Origin: Protea cynaroides
Taxonomy: Eukaryota; Streptophyta; Magnoliopsida; Proteales; Proteaceae
Assembly (NCBI GenBank): GCA_028583415.1
Contig: CM053267.1
Span: forward strand, 28,010,902 to 28,074,901
DNA: 64,000 nt
Direction: 5' to 3'
Shown: piece after piece, positions 1 through 11,639 of the stretch
Layout of the letters: each line of letters opens with the position of its first letter
Position numbering within the stretch: position 1 is the stretch's first letter
Notes under the pieces: generated by a model
Databases searched by the model: none
The model's input: the letters and a program-made list of their open reading frames with translations, nothing else
Told to the model about the DNA's origin: nothing
Position numbers and translations under genes: made by a program

Positions 1-879
1 CAATGTTGAGCAACAACGGAAAATACTCCAATACATCTGGTGTACTACCCTCTGTTAGCTACATACAAGGGTCAACTTAATGACATGAATCGCCTAGAGA
101 CATGTATACATGAAAATATTATTTCATGTGGGTCTAGATCGAATAACCTTCAATCTAACTGCCTTGATAAAACCTCAGAGGCAATAAATCTTGATATTGA
201 CCGTAGCAAACTGCCACATACCCTTTTAGTCAATATCGTACTTTGGCACACCGGCGTATGGCTAAATACCGCCCCGTTCATTTGTCTTAATACCGCCTCG
301 TTCATTTGGCTAAATACTGTCCTTGTCAATGACATGTCAATGAATATGCAACATAGCAATAAATGAATGCTGAAATAAAAATAACCATGGTAATAAATAT
401 CTGTGCCAAAACCATAGGTAATGTAAATAAACATAATGAAATAAATCATTATCAATGTGAGAAAAGTCTCCCACTAACCAAGCACATTTAATGAATTAAC
501 TATTTCTATATTAAACATACCATCCTTTGAAGACTCCCATTGACAAAACCTTCGTCAGAGAATCTTCAATCAAGTAGTTCAACGAATGTGCTCTACAATG
601 ATATAATTTCTTTGACCTTTTTCTCTCACCTAAAGAGATTTGAAATCCGATCTCTATTATGCTTTGAATTACTAGATTTCACATTATTCTTTGAGAACAA
701 CACAATTGAACCGCTGTCACATCACATCTCAATAGGCCTAAGTAAAACTTACAACCTTCCAGGTCTAAAAGATAACTCTTCAACCAGATATGCTACTTAT
801 TAGTTTCGGATATAGTTATAAAATCTACCTTACCAAGAGGGTGATGTATGGATAAACTTCTTTGCATTTTTCCCCCAAG
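1..879 (-). other. 3' part of copia-1, heavily decayed
   Basis: AT-rich sequence downstream, in element orientation, of the RNase H-like fragment. I see no reading frame I can name; short open frames here have no recognisable motif. It probably contains the end of the copia RNase H and the approach to the 3' LTR, which is not in the window. Confidence 0.4.
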
Positions 880-2480
880 GTACATTTACCATCATTACAA
901 AAACTCTGAGATGGGATTCATGCCACCAATACAATCACCAAACACTACATCACAATAGCCAAGAGTGTCACTACTGCCACAAATGAGTAGATAATCCTTG
1001 GTCCTCTGTATGTACCGCATGACCTTCTATTCTCGTTGTTCAGTGAGTTATACCAGCATCCAACTAAAAATGTCTCAAAACACTCTAAACAAAGACTATG
1101 TGAGAATAAATATAATCTTGAGCATACACCAAGCTCTGTACTTCAGATGCTCTCTCTCAACATCATTTCTTGAACATAACTCTGTCAATTTGTCTCCTTT
1201 ATTGATTTAAGCATCTGCAACTTAACTGTTATGTATGTATATTCAATCATTCGAGAACACGAATAATGTATACCCTTTGAGACAAACCCAGAGTTCCATT
1301 TTTCCTGTCACAAGAAAACTCAATGTCAAGTACAAAGGTAGTTACTCACACATTCTTCATCTCAAATTTATCAGACATTGAAAACTATGGTTTCAACAAG
1401 TAAACCATGTCACTGCTGGCCAGTGATTAACCATCAACACATATGACTAGGAAATGAATCCACTCCCACTGACCTCTATATATACATAATGATCAATGAC
1501 AATCTCAACAAAGTCTTAAGAAGATACAACTCTATCAAACTTCAGGTACCACTATCTGGATGCTTGCTTAATCCACATATTGACTTTATAAGTCTACAAA
1601 ATAGATTTTCTTTCTCCTTTACCTCAAAATCGTTTAGGTAAAGCCTATAAACACCTTCTTCCAAGTTTTCTTTGATCAAAACGATCTTTACATGTATCTG
1701 ATGCAACTCCAAAATAAAATGCACAACTAAAATCTCAAAGATTTGAAGTCTGTACTTTTCATTTTCTTTGTGTGATTCCACTTCGCTACAAGTTTTACTT
1801 TGTAGCAATCAATTCTCCACTGGAATCACACATTTTCTTATATATCCATTTTGAGCCTATGAGTACACCACTCATGACAAGAGCATAAAATCTCAAATCT
1901 TGTTGATGTTCATAAATAACGATACATCATTTATGACTGACAATCACTCAAAAGTAATTTCATTATTGACAACTTACTCAAAACTATTAGGATCTTCATC
2001 TTGTCCAATGCCAAAACATCTATTTTTGAGGTATAATATGTGATTGAATGAAATTACAAATCTACATGGTCTAGTATATCTCCTCATTGCCTTATCTAGC
2101 TCTGGTATTTTGACTATGCATCAACCTGAATGAAGATAATTTCAACAATTATCTCATTACACTGATAATATTTTTGATACCTTAACTAATTGCTCCATTA
2201 CAATTTTCATATGGTCTCATTAAACTTATGTTTCTTGGATGTGACTGCTAACCAACATCATCAATGAATCTTGTTGAATCCTTCAGACATGAGTGGATAT
2301 CTCAAAAATGATAACTTAATGTCCTAAAATAGTCACTCTCCCACGAGTGTAATGAAAATACATTACTTTTACAATTCCATTCAAGAAGATAACTTGAACT
2401 GAAACCAACTTACATGGTACCCTATTAATACTATAGGCTGCAGTATTGATCACTCCATAGGAGCTAATATATTCTTGAGT
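880..2480 (-). pseudogene. copia-1 pol remnant: integrase end, RT, RNase H-like pieces
   Basis: Minus-strand translation gives three separate matches to Ty1/copia polyprotein. At 1545-1808 the RT segment has LELHQIHVKIVL, NLEEGVYRL and KENLFCRLIKSICGL, corresponding to the conserved DVKTAFLNG, LEEEVYM and KSLYGLKQ blocks. At about 1930-2000 there is GQDEDPNSFE, typical of the start of the copia RT domain (RVT_2). At about 960-1030 VMRYIQRTKDYLL and SSDTLGYCD match the segment before and into RNase H. An integrase C-terminal trace with NTAAYSINRVP lies at about 2400-2480. Many stops and frameshifts separate these blocks and the RT aspartates are not preserved in an open frame. It is long dead; the family call is confident, the lineage is not. 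Confidence 0.75.
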
Positions 2481-3860
2481 TCTCTTGATCATATTTATTT
2501 GCCACTCTTTTATTGTTGAATCTCATCCACATGATGCTAAGCCATAAGCTTTAGCACTTGTAATCATTGGGAGTAAATCAATATCACCCTATCTACCTTA
2601 ACAATTTACATTCTCCTGCAGATCCAACAGTCTTAATCCTTTAATTAATAAAAGAATTTCTTTTCTTTTCAAAATATTAAAAAAAAAATCCAATAAACTG
2701 ATTATCACAAGAATTCCTAAATAAAATTTTGATGTCCACAAGATCCAACAATTCCTTTTTACAAATACCTTTTAATATTTCTTAATCTTGTCATATTCCC
2801 CCTTAAACAATCTTTATAAGTACGAAAGTCATTAACTTGAGGGGTTTCCAGAATTCTGTTCTTTACAACCTTTTTACAATCTTTCCTTATATAAGAGTCT
2901 TAAATTTCAATGCTAAGGATGGAATTAGGATATACTATTTAACTTCTATAGCTAAGTAAACTACAGAGCGTAAATAAGGGTTTTTACTACTCTTATAGGT
3001 TTGGATTACTTTTATTACTTAAGTCTCCAATCTCCATCACCTTCTCACTTGAAAGTTTCATGTTCCTACTTTTCTTTCAATTATAACCTTTTTCACATGT
3101 TCCTTCTGAGTTCTTGTAGCTCCATAAAATCATTTTTCTTGTCAAAGTTTTTTACTATTCCTTGAAAAATTATTTTTCTTTCTGTAAGACCCTACCTTTC
3201 ACTTACTGCATTTGTGAGAGTATGGCTTACACGTCATGACATTGGCATTCCTTCCTTTCTATTTTCTTTGAAATTTCTTTCTTAGTGTAAAGAAAATCAA
3301 CTCATCTTCTATCCACTGAGTTTATGGGTCACCACGATCTAACTTTACAGTTTAGGTGAGGAAGTGAAAGTCAAGTGAATCATCTATAATATTCCAATGA
3401 GTTACCTACAGAGATTCACATATCTTAGAGCTTATTAGTGATGGCTTGTAGCTCTAACCTGTGTTTTCTCACAGACCATTATCATCATATACCATCAAAA
3501 CTGGTACAGACAACCTTGAGAATACAATATCTCTCCACCCCATTTTAAAGACCAAAATTTCTTTGGATTTCACTCTGAACAACATCTATTTCCAATCTTC
3601 TTTATTTTAATTTTATTTTATCTGATCTTAGGGATTAAACATTTTTAAAGACCAGAATATAATTTTTCCTAAGTATATCTAGGTTAAACACTCCTAGACT
3701 AACTTTTAATTTTTCATGCCAATTCATAGAACTGGTCTGCCATAACAGGCATCATGAGGTGTTTGATCATTATATGTTCTCTAATATGTGTGATATAATA
3801 CAAACATACACACAACATAAGTTAACTTACAATAATTAAACATATACGAGTTTATTTTCT
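2481..3860. other. AT-rich interior of copia-1, no recognisable gene
   Basis: This should hold the integrase, protease and gag of copia-1 by position, but stop codons are dense in all frames and I find no zinc knuckle or protease motif. I record it as decayed element interior. Confidence 0.35.
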
Positions 3861-4450
3861 TTGAAGAGTCAATCAAAACTACACCCTCATCCTATGGGAC
3901 AAGAGCGCACTGGTCTTCTTACTATTTGTGTAGAGTCAACTGAAACTACACATTTATCCTTTGGGACAAGAGCGCACTGGTCCTCTTACTATCTGTGCAA
4001 AAACTACGAAGGGATAATGACTCTCAAAATCCCACCACCTTTGGGTGTATGAAACTCCTAAAGTCAAGATCCTTCATCCATGTATATGAGTATACGTGAT
4101 CTTTGACACCGCCACCTTTAGGTGGACAATGTCGTTTTTTACTGCTTCCACAAAAATAAAAATCTTGATAATGTCACCTTTGAGTGAGCACTCTCCTTCT
4201 TTGTTGTGTCTATAAATGCATAAGTACTGAATTTGAGCATATCATGATAGAACTGAGCTTGTCACTTTGGTGGTCCCACCTAATCCTTACACAACATGTA
4301 TAAATTATAATTTGAATAAACTGGGACAATGCCACCTTTGGGTCAACACTGTCATTCTTTAAAGCATTTACAAATACAGTCGCTTGAATTCAAACACATC
4401 ATGACAAAACAAGGTATACCACTTTGGTGGGATCCACCAAGTTCTACCAT
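3861..4450. repeat. Degenerate direct repeats in copia-1 leader
   Basis: A 20-bp word beginning GGGACAAGAGCGCACTGG recurs 67 bp apart (3896 and 3963), each time followed by TCTTACTAT. Further along, the phrase CCACCTTTGGGTG or a near variant recurs at about 4034, 4110, 4177, 4330 and 4430. These are imperfect repeats without coding potential. Confidence 0.55.
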
Positions 4451-4825
4451 GATATGAACAAATCCCAAATTATAGCACGAGTGGGATATATATAACCATG
4501 AATGTTTTCAAAAATCAACTTTATAAGTCTGAACATTCAAATGAACATGCATTTTAGCTCAACAATCATTATGATACAAGAATATTGAGAAAAACCAACA
4601 GAAACACTGCAAATTGAGCTCCAAAAGAGCATTAACTTGGAAAAACATTATTCTCAATGTATCAAAATGTAACAATATATATTCCAGATTGAAGAGAATT
4701 GAAACCCAAGTTCAACAGAACAAACTGCAGGTCAATCTGACCTTCCTAGCTCCCACAAATCCAGTTTAAAGTCGGATTGTGAATGCAGTCAAAAAGCTAC
4801 AAGGCAAACAAGCCTTAGGATCTGA

Positions 4826-5230
4826 ACCGGGATGAACCACAGTCTGAACCAAATAGAATCAGTCTGGTCAGACCAAACCAGACACCCCGGTTCAACCAAT
4901 CGAGTTCATGGGTCAAAATCTGGGTTTTCAGGTCAACTGTACCTGGATCATCGGGTCGGCCATTCGGGTTTTTGGGTCGAATGTAAGTGGGTCACCTGGT
5001 CGACCCATTCGAGTTTTCAGGTCAGGTCTGGACTAGCAGGTCAGCCCTGCGCTGGTTCTGACTGGCCAGGCTGGCTTTGGTTGGTCTGGCTTGGCTTGGG
5101 CTGGGCTTGCCTGGTCTTAACTGGACTTGGGTAGGTTTGGGCCTGGGCTGGGCCAGCCCTGGCTGAGCCTGTCCAGGCCTGGCATGCCTAGGCTGGGTGG
5201 ACTCGGCCCAAGTCAACCCAACAAAACCGG
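4826..5230. repeat. GC-rich low-complexity block (GGTCNG, then TGGGC-type words)
   Basis: The first half is a loose array of GGGTC/GGTCGA-type words; the second half is a loose array of TTGGGCTGGGCTTG-like words. It is much richer in G and C than its surroundings. Long open frames across it on both strands (up to 100 codons, Gly/Leu/Trp- or Pro/Gln-rich) are by-products of the repeat, not genes. Confidence 0.6.
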
Positions 5231-5571
5231 TTACGATTTACGATTCGGTGCCGAGTCGACCCGGCGATGACTCGGCGCCGTCAAAAATTTTTTTTTAAAA
5301 CTGTCGGCACGTGGATCTTACGCTCCTAACGGTGCGTGAGGGCACATCCGGCCACCTCCGGCGACCAAATTGTTGTCGATCGATTCGTCTTTCAGAGTAT
5401 GACAAACTGGTATGATATTTTGAATTTCACCGGTCTGAAAATTTTTTGAAAGGTTTTAAACTTTGACAGTTTCGTGGAAAAAAATTATAGAGAAAAATCT
5501 CTCCATTTTCAATTCAATCAGTCCTACCATCTTAACTGTATCTTACCTACGATCCTAGCTCTGTGTGGGTG
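5231..5571. other. copia-1 leader segment
   Basis: Non-coding stretch between the GC-rich block and the presumed primer-binding site. It includes a GC-rich part with GTCGACCCGG- and GACTCGGCGCC-type words. No gene seen. Confidence 0.3.
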
Positions 5572-5584
5572 GCCCTAATACTAA
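5572..5584 (-). other. Degenerate primer-binding site of copia-1
   Basis: Minus-strand TTAGTATTAGGGC, next to the presumed LTR end CTAACA, resembles the initiator-Met tRNA primer site TGGTATCAGAGC with several changes. It supports the LTR boundary at 5586. Confidence 0.4.
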
Positions 5585-5585
5585 T

Positions 5586-5937
5586 TGTTAGAATTTTAAT
5601 GCAAGTTAAGATTTTCCCATGGGATTTCCCATGAACCCTAACGAATCCACCACATAAATTACTAGAATACAATGGGCAATAAAAGAGATGATAAAACACA
5701 TACCATTTGCTGTAGATTGATTTTCGACCATTTCTTGTAGCTTGAATGCCTCGAATAGAGTCTTCCATAGCCTCTTGGGATCCCCTTTTCCTCTGTGAAT
5801 ATGGGAGCAACAGAGAGATAAAAAACTAATGACCGCGGGGACCCTAACCATAGTATTTATAATACTATCCCTAACCTAGAACCATTCCCACAGTAGACCA
5901 GGTTGGTAGTCTTTAAACAGTGACGAACCAGACCGGA
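5586..5937 (-). repeat. copia-1 5' LTR, part 1 (broken by Tekay insertion)
   Basis: Starts TGTTAGAA on the plus strand (CTAACA end in element orientation) and runs to the Tekay LTR border at 5938. The rest of the LTR resumes at 15910. The partner LTR is outside the window, so this is positional inference. Confidence 0.5.
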
Positions 5938-7865
5938 TGTCACACCCCAATTCTGCACTATTCAGAACAGTGTGATGAACCGCTAATAAACCAACGGTTC
6001 AATCAGGATCTCTAATAGGCTGTGTCCTTGTTAAATTAAACCATACACATCCACAACCATAATCAGAATAAATACACAATAGCGTAAGTCTTAATATTAA
6101 ATGAACTGAGGAATCTAGCTGTGATAATCATAAATAAAATATCAAATTATGTTGTATCAACCGAGACATAAGTAAATAAAATATCAAATTATATTTCCTT
6201 AATAATTTAAATAAATATCTAATCGAAAATGCATGAGTTGCACTCGCATGAGGAGTCATGCGTCTCCACTAGGTCGTCAGCATCCATTACAGTAACGTGC
6301 CCATATGCGGAAACATTCATGTAATCATCCACCGTAGTACCTGCATCATCAACTAAAAATATTCGAATTCGAAATGGTGAGCACACATCACGGCTCAGTG
6401 AGCAAACAAAATAATGCAACAAACATATGCATGCATTCTATTCATATCTGTGGTCTGGTATATAAGTTTGCAATGTGCTATAGAAAGGTTCGGAGGCCGT
6501 CTCACCTCTATACATGAGTGTGTGAATCCACCCTATGTTAACGTTTATTATCATCCCACATGCACCCACCATGGACAATATAGACCCCATAAAAATGGCA
6601 TGGCTGTACCGGTTGCCCATACCAACACGTAAGCCCCAGCTGGCAAGGTCTTGCAAACTGGGCTCGCAACTAACCAATCCTAATGTCAAACAGTGTATCC
6701 AAGGCCTCACCCCAGCATCCTTCAATACGTCCATAGAGATAGAGCTAAGGCCCCCCGACAGAGTCGAAGACTACACGGTCCGAGACCACCTCCCCTGATG
6801 CCCTACGACATAATAGTTCCGCTAAGGTAATGGTGATACAACGATGTTAATGGACAAGACTTGACTAGAGATAGAGCCAGAGTTTGGTGACCAGGCTGAA
6901 CCACAATGTCACGTCCTCCCCCTGATGCTCCACTCGCATCAAGCACACCAACCACACACATACATTCACATGCCAATTCCTAGCATCATCATCATCATCA
7001 TCATGTTATAATAAACAGAATTAAATATGCATGAATAGTAATAGCAGGAATATTGGATGACATGTTGAATGCACATTACAAGCATACACGCATAGAATCA
7101 GTCATAGCATTGGATGCAAGAAATAAAACAGTTTATCATTAGCCAATTAGTTTAGGTCTTGTTCCCTCACCTTTGCTTGAGTGTAGATCATCTTTCAAGC
7201 TTTAAGAATCACTTTTATATCAATAGGAAAACCTAACAAGTCGATAGATTTTAATCAGAAGTCATTCCGATAATTTTAGGCATGCTGTTAAGCTAGGGTC
7301 ACAGGATGGGTCGCATGTAGGGTAGCAGAATACTGCGACCCCCAGGGTGCTAGGATCGGATGTTTCATCGACCCTGGGTGCAATCACCTCTTCCCTGGAC
7401 TTCCCGAATGCTGGGGGTCGATCCTGTGGTCTGGTAGGGTCGATTCTCAATCGACCCCACGTGCGACCCCCTGTGGTTTGAGTCGAGAATTTTGTTCTAC
7501 AGTCCTTTCTTTCACGTTTGGGTCATATGGCTTACTTTCACAATCCATTTTATGCTTGTTCTATGGCTTTGAACTCTAGGTTTCTTCCTTACTTTTCCTA
7601 CCATGATTTCCTCCATGGATTGCATTAAAATCCTCCCATGGATGTATGATTTGGGTTTCTCCTAGACCACACCCTCTTCATGAACTATTCTAAGGTCTTA
7701 GAACAATGGAAATGTACCCATACCTTAGGTTTTGCTGAGATTTAGAGGTTTCTCTGAATTCTTCATTTTAGTCTTCTTCTCCCACTTTCCTTCTCTTCTC
7801 CTTCTCTTCTCTTCTCTCACTTTCAATCAAGGTTTCAAAAGGAGTGAAAGAGGTTTAGGGACGTC

Positions 7866-7875
7866 CTATTTATAG
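7866..7875 (-). promoter_or_regulatory. TATA box of Tekay LTR
   Basis: Minus-strand CTATAAATAG followed by GGACGTCCC and a pyrimidine-rich stretch. The same arrangement occurs in the right LTR at 15536-15545. Confidence 0.6.
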
Positions 7876-7965
7876 AGTAAAATCTCCCAAATTAAGTCCC
7901 ATTGAGATTAGGAAGGAATCTCATTGAAATTTGGAAAGTTTCCTATTTGCGGTTTCTGTGCGCAA

Positions 7966-8110
7966 ACAGGGAGTCGATGAGGGGGTCGGAGATCCCGTCG
8001 ACCCTCAGTTCTAAATTATCCGACCCCCAGTTAAAATGTCAAGGGTCTGACTTCCTAATGAGGGGGTGTCGACCCTGCTTGTCTGGGTATGCGACCCTAC
8101 CCCCTATTTT
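7966..8110 (-). promoter_or_regulatory. GGGTCG/CGACCC motif cluster upstream of LTR TATA box
   Basis: Five exact GGGTCG or CGACCC cores plus near variants fall in about 145 bp, roughly 90-240 bp upstream of the TATA box in element orientation, an enhancer-like U3 position. Matching clusters occur in the right LTR (about 15640-15780), in the solo LTR (about 21250-21400) and upstream of the antisense gene (11283-11481). Function is inferred only from position and recurrence. Confidence 0.5.
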
Positions 8111-8233
8111 ACTATTTTTGTGTCAGTTTAATACATGTCTTCGCTATTTTCTTCACGCACTTGGTCCATTTGGCTCGACCATGATAGATAGACCTGGTAC
8201 AAGGTGGTAAGATCGGTTATTTTGATACGGGTC

Positions 8234-9240
8234 TTACAACTCCCCCCTAATTATAAAAATTTCATCCTCAAAATTGTACATACCTTTCGAGTCGAATAGA
8301 TGAGGGTATTGCTTTCGCATAGCATTCTCTTCTTCCCATGTGATTTCTTCTATATCTATGCTTCTCCAGATGACCTTAACATAATATATGTCACGGCTGC
8401 ATAGTCGTTGCACCTTTCGGCTGGTGATTTCTGTTGGTGCTACTTTAAATGTCAAATCATCAGTCAAATCAGGTAGATCTACTGTCAAAACGTGCGTTGG
8501 ATCTCTGACATATTTCTTCAATAAGGAGATATGAAATACATCATGCACACTTGACATAGATGGTGGTAGTGCTAACTGGTAAGCCACTTTCCACGTTTAG
8601 CTAGAATCTCGTATGGTCTGATATATCTCAGACTTAGTTTCCCTTCTGTCCGAACCGTTTCAAACCTCGCATTGGTGACACTTTGAGGAATACCTTATCA
8701 CCTACGGAGAGTTCAATGTCTCGGCGTCTAGTATCTGCATATTGCTTCTGACGGTTCTAAGCCGTTCATACTCTTTCTTTGATAATGTCGACTACTCGAC
8801 ATGTCTCTTCAACAGAGTTAGGTTTTACAATTCCTTATTCACCAACTTTATTCCAATACAAACGAATTTGACATTCTACCATACCATGCTTTATAGGTGA
8901 CATCTACATAGAAGCTTGGTAGCAAATTCAATCCACATATAGCTTAGTTAGCCGCTCCAAAGCATACCGAGGTCATATAGCAATGGAATGGGCTATCTTC
9001 ATAAAGCGATCAACCATCACCCAAACCATGTCAACCGATCTGGGAGTCAATGGCAAATCATTGACATAATTCATTGTACCGTAGTTCCACTTCCAGACTG
9101 GCTCCGATAGTGGTTCTGGTAAGCCACGTTGGTCTTTGTCTTTCAGCCTTTACTTGCTGATAATTCAAACACTGGAACATGGATCTAGCCACAACTACTT
9201 CCATTCCCTTCTACCAAAATAATCTCTTCATGTTTTGTAT
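8234..9240 (-). pseudogene. Tekay integrase (partial) and chromodomain
   Basis: From high to low coordinates, the minus strand shows a zinc-finger-region remnant (ARSMFQCLNYQQVKAE, about 9160-9230), the start of the catalytic core (SVDMVWVMVDRFMKIAHS then YALERLTKLYVD, about 8930-9060) with stops and shifts, and then an open tail. The tail (8234-8587) has VHDVFHISLLKKYV, the conserved GPY/F-end block of gypsy integrases, and ends with a chromodomain-like VKVIWRSIDIEEITWEEE...MRKQYPHLF, typical of Tekay/Del chromoviruses. Chromodomains are thought to steer integration to heterochromatin. The core DDE triad is not recoverable; the protein is dead. Confidence 0.75.
8239..8248 (-). other. Polypurine tract of Tekay element
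   Basis: Minus-strand AGGGGGGAGT sits directly against the 3' LTR, the usual priming site for plus-strand DNA synthesis. It fixes the element orientation. Confidence 0.8.
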
Positions 9241-9499
9241 ATATTATACTTCTAGAATGTATCCAATATAGAATAAAATGGGCTTTTAACCTTATCCTAT
9301 ATCTTATGATTAGCATTTTTCACTTCAAGTATACATAATCATCCTCTGTATCATAGGACCTTTTTCGGATCCGGATTAAATCAGGGTTTGGTTTTCCTTT
9401 CTCTAAATCTGCTTACACCGTTCCTATACATAGATCTCACCAAATTAACACCTTCACTTTGTCTATCACTTCCGAGATGATCTTTAATGTTGTGAACGC

Positions 9500-9900
9500 A
9501 AAGTGAGGAACTATTGCTCCATAAGTTCATCCATAAGTTCTCACTCAATTAGATCATCACGAGTTTCTATCATATGTTACTCTCCTTCCAAATTTGAATC
9601 TATTGCTGTGAAACATAAGGCCGCATTCATACTGGGTCCTTCCTTGGACTTCATAATTTCCATCGGTGATTGTACAAGCAGTTTGTAGTCTAAAGATTTA
9701 AGGGGTAGATTTAGCTTCTTTCCGAATGACATAGATATAAAAGAATGAGTAGCTCCAGCATCGAAGAGGACTCTGGCAGGAATGCAATTAATAGGTACAA
9801 TATCTGTGATTTGTTTTGATTTAGTCTACATGCTCATACAATGTAACATAAATGAAAAGTTCAGGTCATACCTGTGACCACATCAGGCGATGCGGCAGCA
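9500..9900 (-). pseudogene. Tekay aspartic protease remnant
   Basis: The minus strand reads ARVLFDAGATHSFIS at about 9740-9780. This corresponds to the retropepsin active-site block, usually LFDSGATHSFIS, with the catalytic Asp kept. The frame continues towards 9600 with LNLPLKSLDYKLLVQSP. Upstream, at about 9870-9930, GRVYAVSSEDA matches the segment that normally links the gag zinc knuckle to protease. Stops interrupt both sides. Downstream, where RT should begin, the sequence jumps within about 260 bp to the integrase zinc-finger region. Confidence 0.7.
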
Positions 9901-9938
9901 TCCTCGGATGAAACAGCGTAAACTCTTCCTTGCTGTAG

Positions 9939-11181
9939 TTATTTTCTGAGCTTAGTACACTCTCTTGAGACATGCCCTACTTGATTGCAATTAAAGCATC
10001 TTATTCCTTTACCATTTTGCTTTGGTTGCGGTGCGGCTACTGAAGTGGTCTTGGCTGCAGCATTGAGGCCTTGAGTATAGAAGGTTTTGAATACCTTGGT
10101 GTTCTCTCTGTTGTAAGAATCTCCATTTGGCCTTTTGATTCCCCTATTTTGAGTAAAATATCTCTCTTTCTGGTTCGACTCTATCACTCGAGCAATTTGT
10201 ACCGCTTCATTATATATTTTCTTCTCAAGTCTCAAAACATGTTCGCGGATGCTTCCCCTAAGTCCCATGATGAACCTTTGGGTCTTCGTATCCTCCTCTT
10301 GCATACTGACTGGTGCAAAGAAAAACAGCTCCTCATAATGTTGTTGATATGCTTCAACAGTCATCTGTCCCTGACATAAACTCAGGAACTCTCTCTCCAT
10401 AGAATCTCTAAAACTTCTAGGGAAGTACTTCTCAAATAATGCCTCTTTGTATATATCCTAGGTTAAGTGGATGTGCTTGGTTAATAGATATATCCTGGTA
10501 GACTTCCACCAATGGTGTGCATCGCCCTTTAGCATAAATGTGGCGCACAACACTTTCTCTTCCTCATTTACTGTCATCATCATAAAATTTCTTTCCATTT
10601 CGTCAACCCAGTGTGCCGGCCACAAAGGATCTGCTGGCTTGCCATTAAATTCTTTGGGCTTCATCTCCAAAAAACGCCCGACCAATCTAGAGTGGTCCAG
10701 CTGATACGGAGCATAGGCCCCATACATAGGTGGTTGATACTGATAACCACCTTGAGCTACCTCAGGGTTCTGCACTTGAGCCTGCATGACTGGTGTTTGA
10801 GGTGCATGGGGTACTGTGTTACTTCCCCGGATACGTGCTTGCCTGTCCTGCTGGCATCGGTGTCGTATGTGCAGCTGAAAAAGCCATGCCTATGGCAGCT
10901 TGCATATTAGCTTGCACCTATTGTATTTGCTACAGCTGTTGTGCCAAGTTCATTACGACTGTAGCTAAATCTGTAAGTGGGCCTGACAAGTTTGTAGGAT
11001 TTGTCTGACCATTAGCTCCTGGCGGTGCCACATTTGGATTCTCTTGTACTTCAAGAATTTCATGACTAGTTTCCTCCACAAGTGTTGGTGGTGGAATTGG
11101 GTTACGTCCTCGTTTGTTCCCTCTTTGCCTAGTCATTTCCTGTTCTAGTGGTGGTAGTGTCTGAAAAGTCATAGCACACAT
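9939..11181 (-). pseudogene. Tekay gag (capsid/nucleocapsid), broken
   Basis: Gag forms the particle that packages element RNA. The minus frame starts at an ATG at 11179-11181 (basic TRQRGNKRGRN near the N-terminus, then a Gln-rich segment). It continues from about 10787 with the core WVDEMERNFMMM, KEFNGKPADP and DAHHWWKS, and ends with a CCHC zinc knuckle, CFNCNQVGHVSREC, at about 9955-9998. Breaks are two TAG codons in the Gln-rich part near 10913-10932, one frameshift between there and 10787, and a TAG near 10458 where related proteins have Trp. The segments 10787-10458 and 10400-9939 share a frame. Family assignment is firm. Confidence 0.8.
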
Positions 11182-11282
11182 GAGGCAATCATCTTATACT
11201 TCATTCTCATATTTAAATCCACTAATCAATGATAATTTCAAACTTTTCAGATCATTCTGTCAAAAATACTGTATTTTTCATC

Positions 11283-11481
11283 GCAGGGTCGATGGATGTT
11301 CGACCCTCAGGTATGCGACCCTGAGAATCACTGATTCTTACTGAGAGCTGGGGTCGATGAGGGGGTCGATGAATGTCTGACCCAGGGTTTGACCCCTAAT
11401 TCTCTGTCAGATTACCGAGAGCTGAGGGTCGACGAGGGGGTCGGAAGGAGGGTCGGATGTTTTGGTCGAATTCTCCGACCC
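11283..11481 (+). promoter_or_regulatory. GGGTCG/CGACCC motif cluster upstream of antisense gene
   Basis: Nine exact cores (six GGGTCG, three CGACCC) lie within about 200 bp, just 5' of the putative first exon of the antisense gene and just beyond the gag start. The motif is the same as that upstream of the LTR TATA box. A shared transcription-factor site is a plausible inference; no biochemical evidence exists in the sequence. Confidence 0.45.
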
Positions 11482-11639
11482 TTGGACTAAAAATCAGGTT
11501 TTTAATCTCGATTTTGAATCCATTTTTCATTCTTCCTTCTCCTTTCTGACTCGGCTCGTCCCTCTGAGTTGCTACAGTGACAACTCGGACTCATTGGTGA
11601 TATTTGCTTCTCATTTCGACGTCTATTCCTCGTCTACAG
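11482..11639 (+). other. Putative non-coding first exon of the Tekay antisense gene
   Basis: A pyrimidine-rich stretch (CTTCCTTCTCCTTTCTG-like at about 11534) is followed by an exon-like segment ending CTACAG, directly before GTATGT at 11640. The true transcription start is unknown; the exon is inferred from the splice donor and from the downstream acceptor that abuts the coding frame. Confidence 0.4.

Larger units (their letters stand above)
5938..8238 (-). repeat. Tekay 3' LTR (left)
   Basis: 2301 bp, TG...CA ends, closely similar to 13600-15909. In element orientation it begins TGTAAGACCC and ends GGTGTGACA. It contains a motif cluster (7966-8110), a TATA box, a CT-rich stretch and a second motif cluster (about 7290-7470). 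Long minus-strand frames around 6219-6734 are non-coding LTR; an equivalent frame occurs in the other LTR. Confidence 0.85.

Noticed and set aside
4832..5216. Overlapping frames of 100 and 64 codons on opposite strands
   Set aside because: Low-complexity GC-rich repeat; composition explains the openness.
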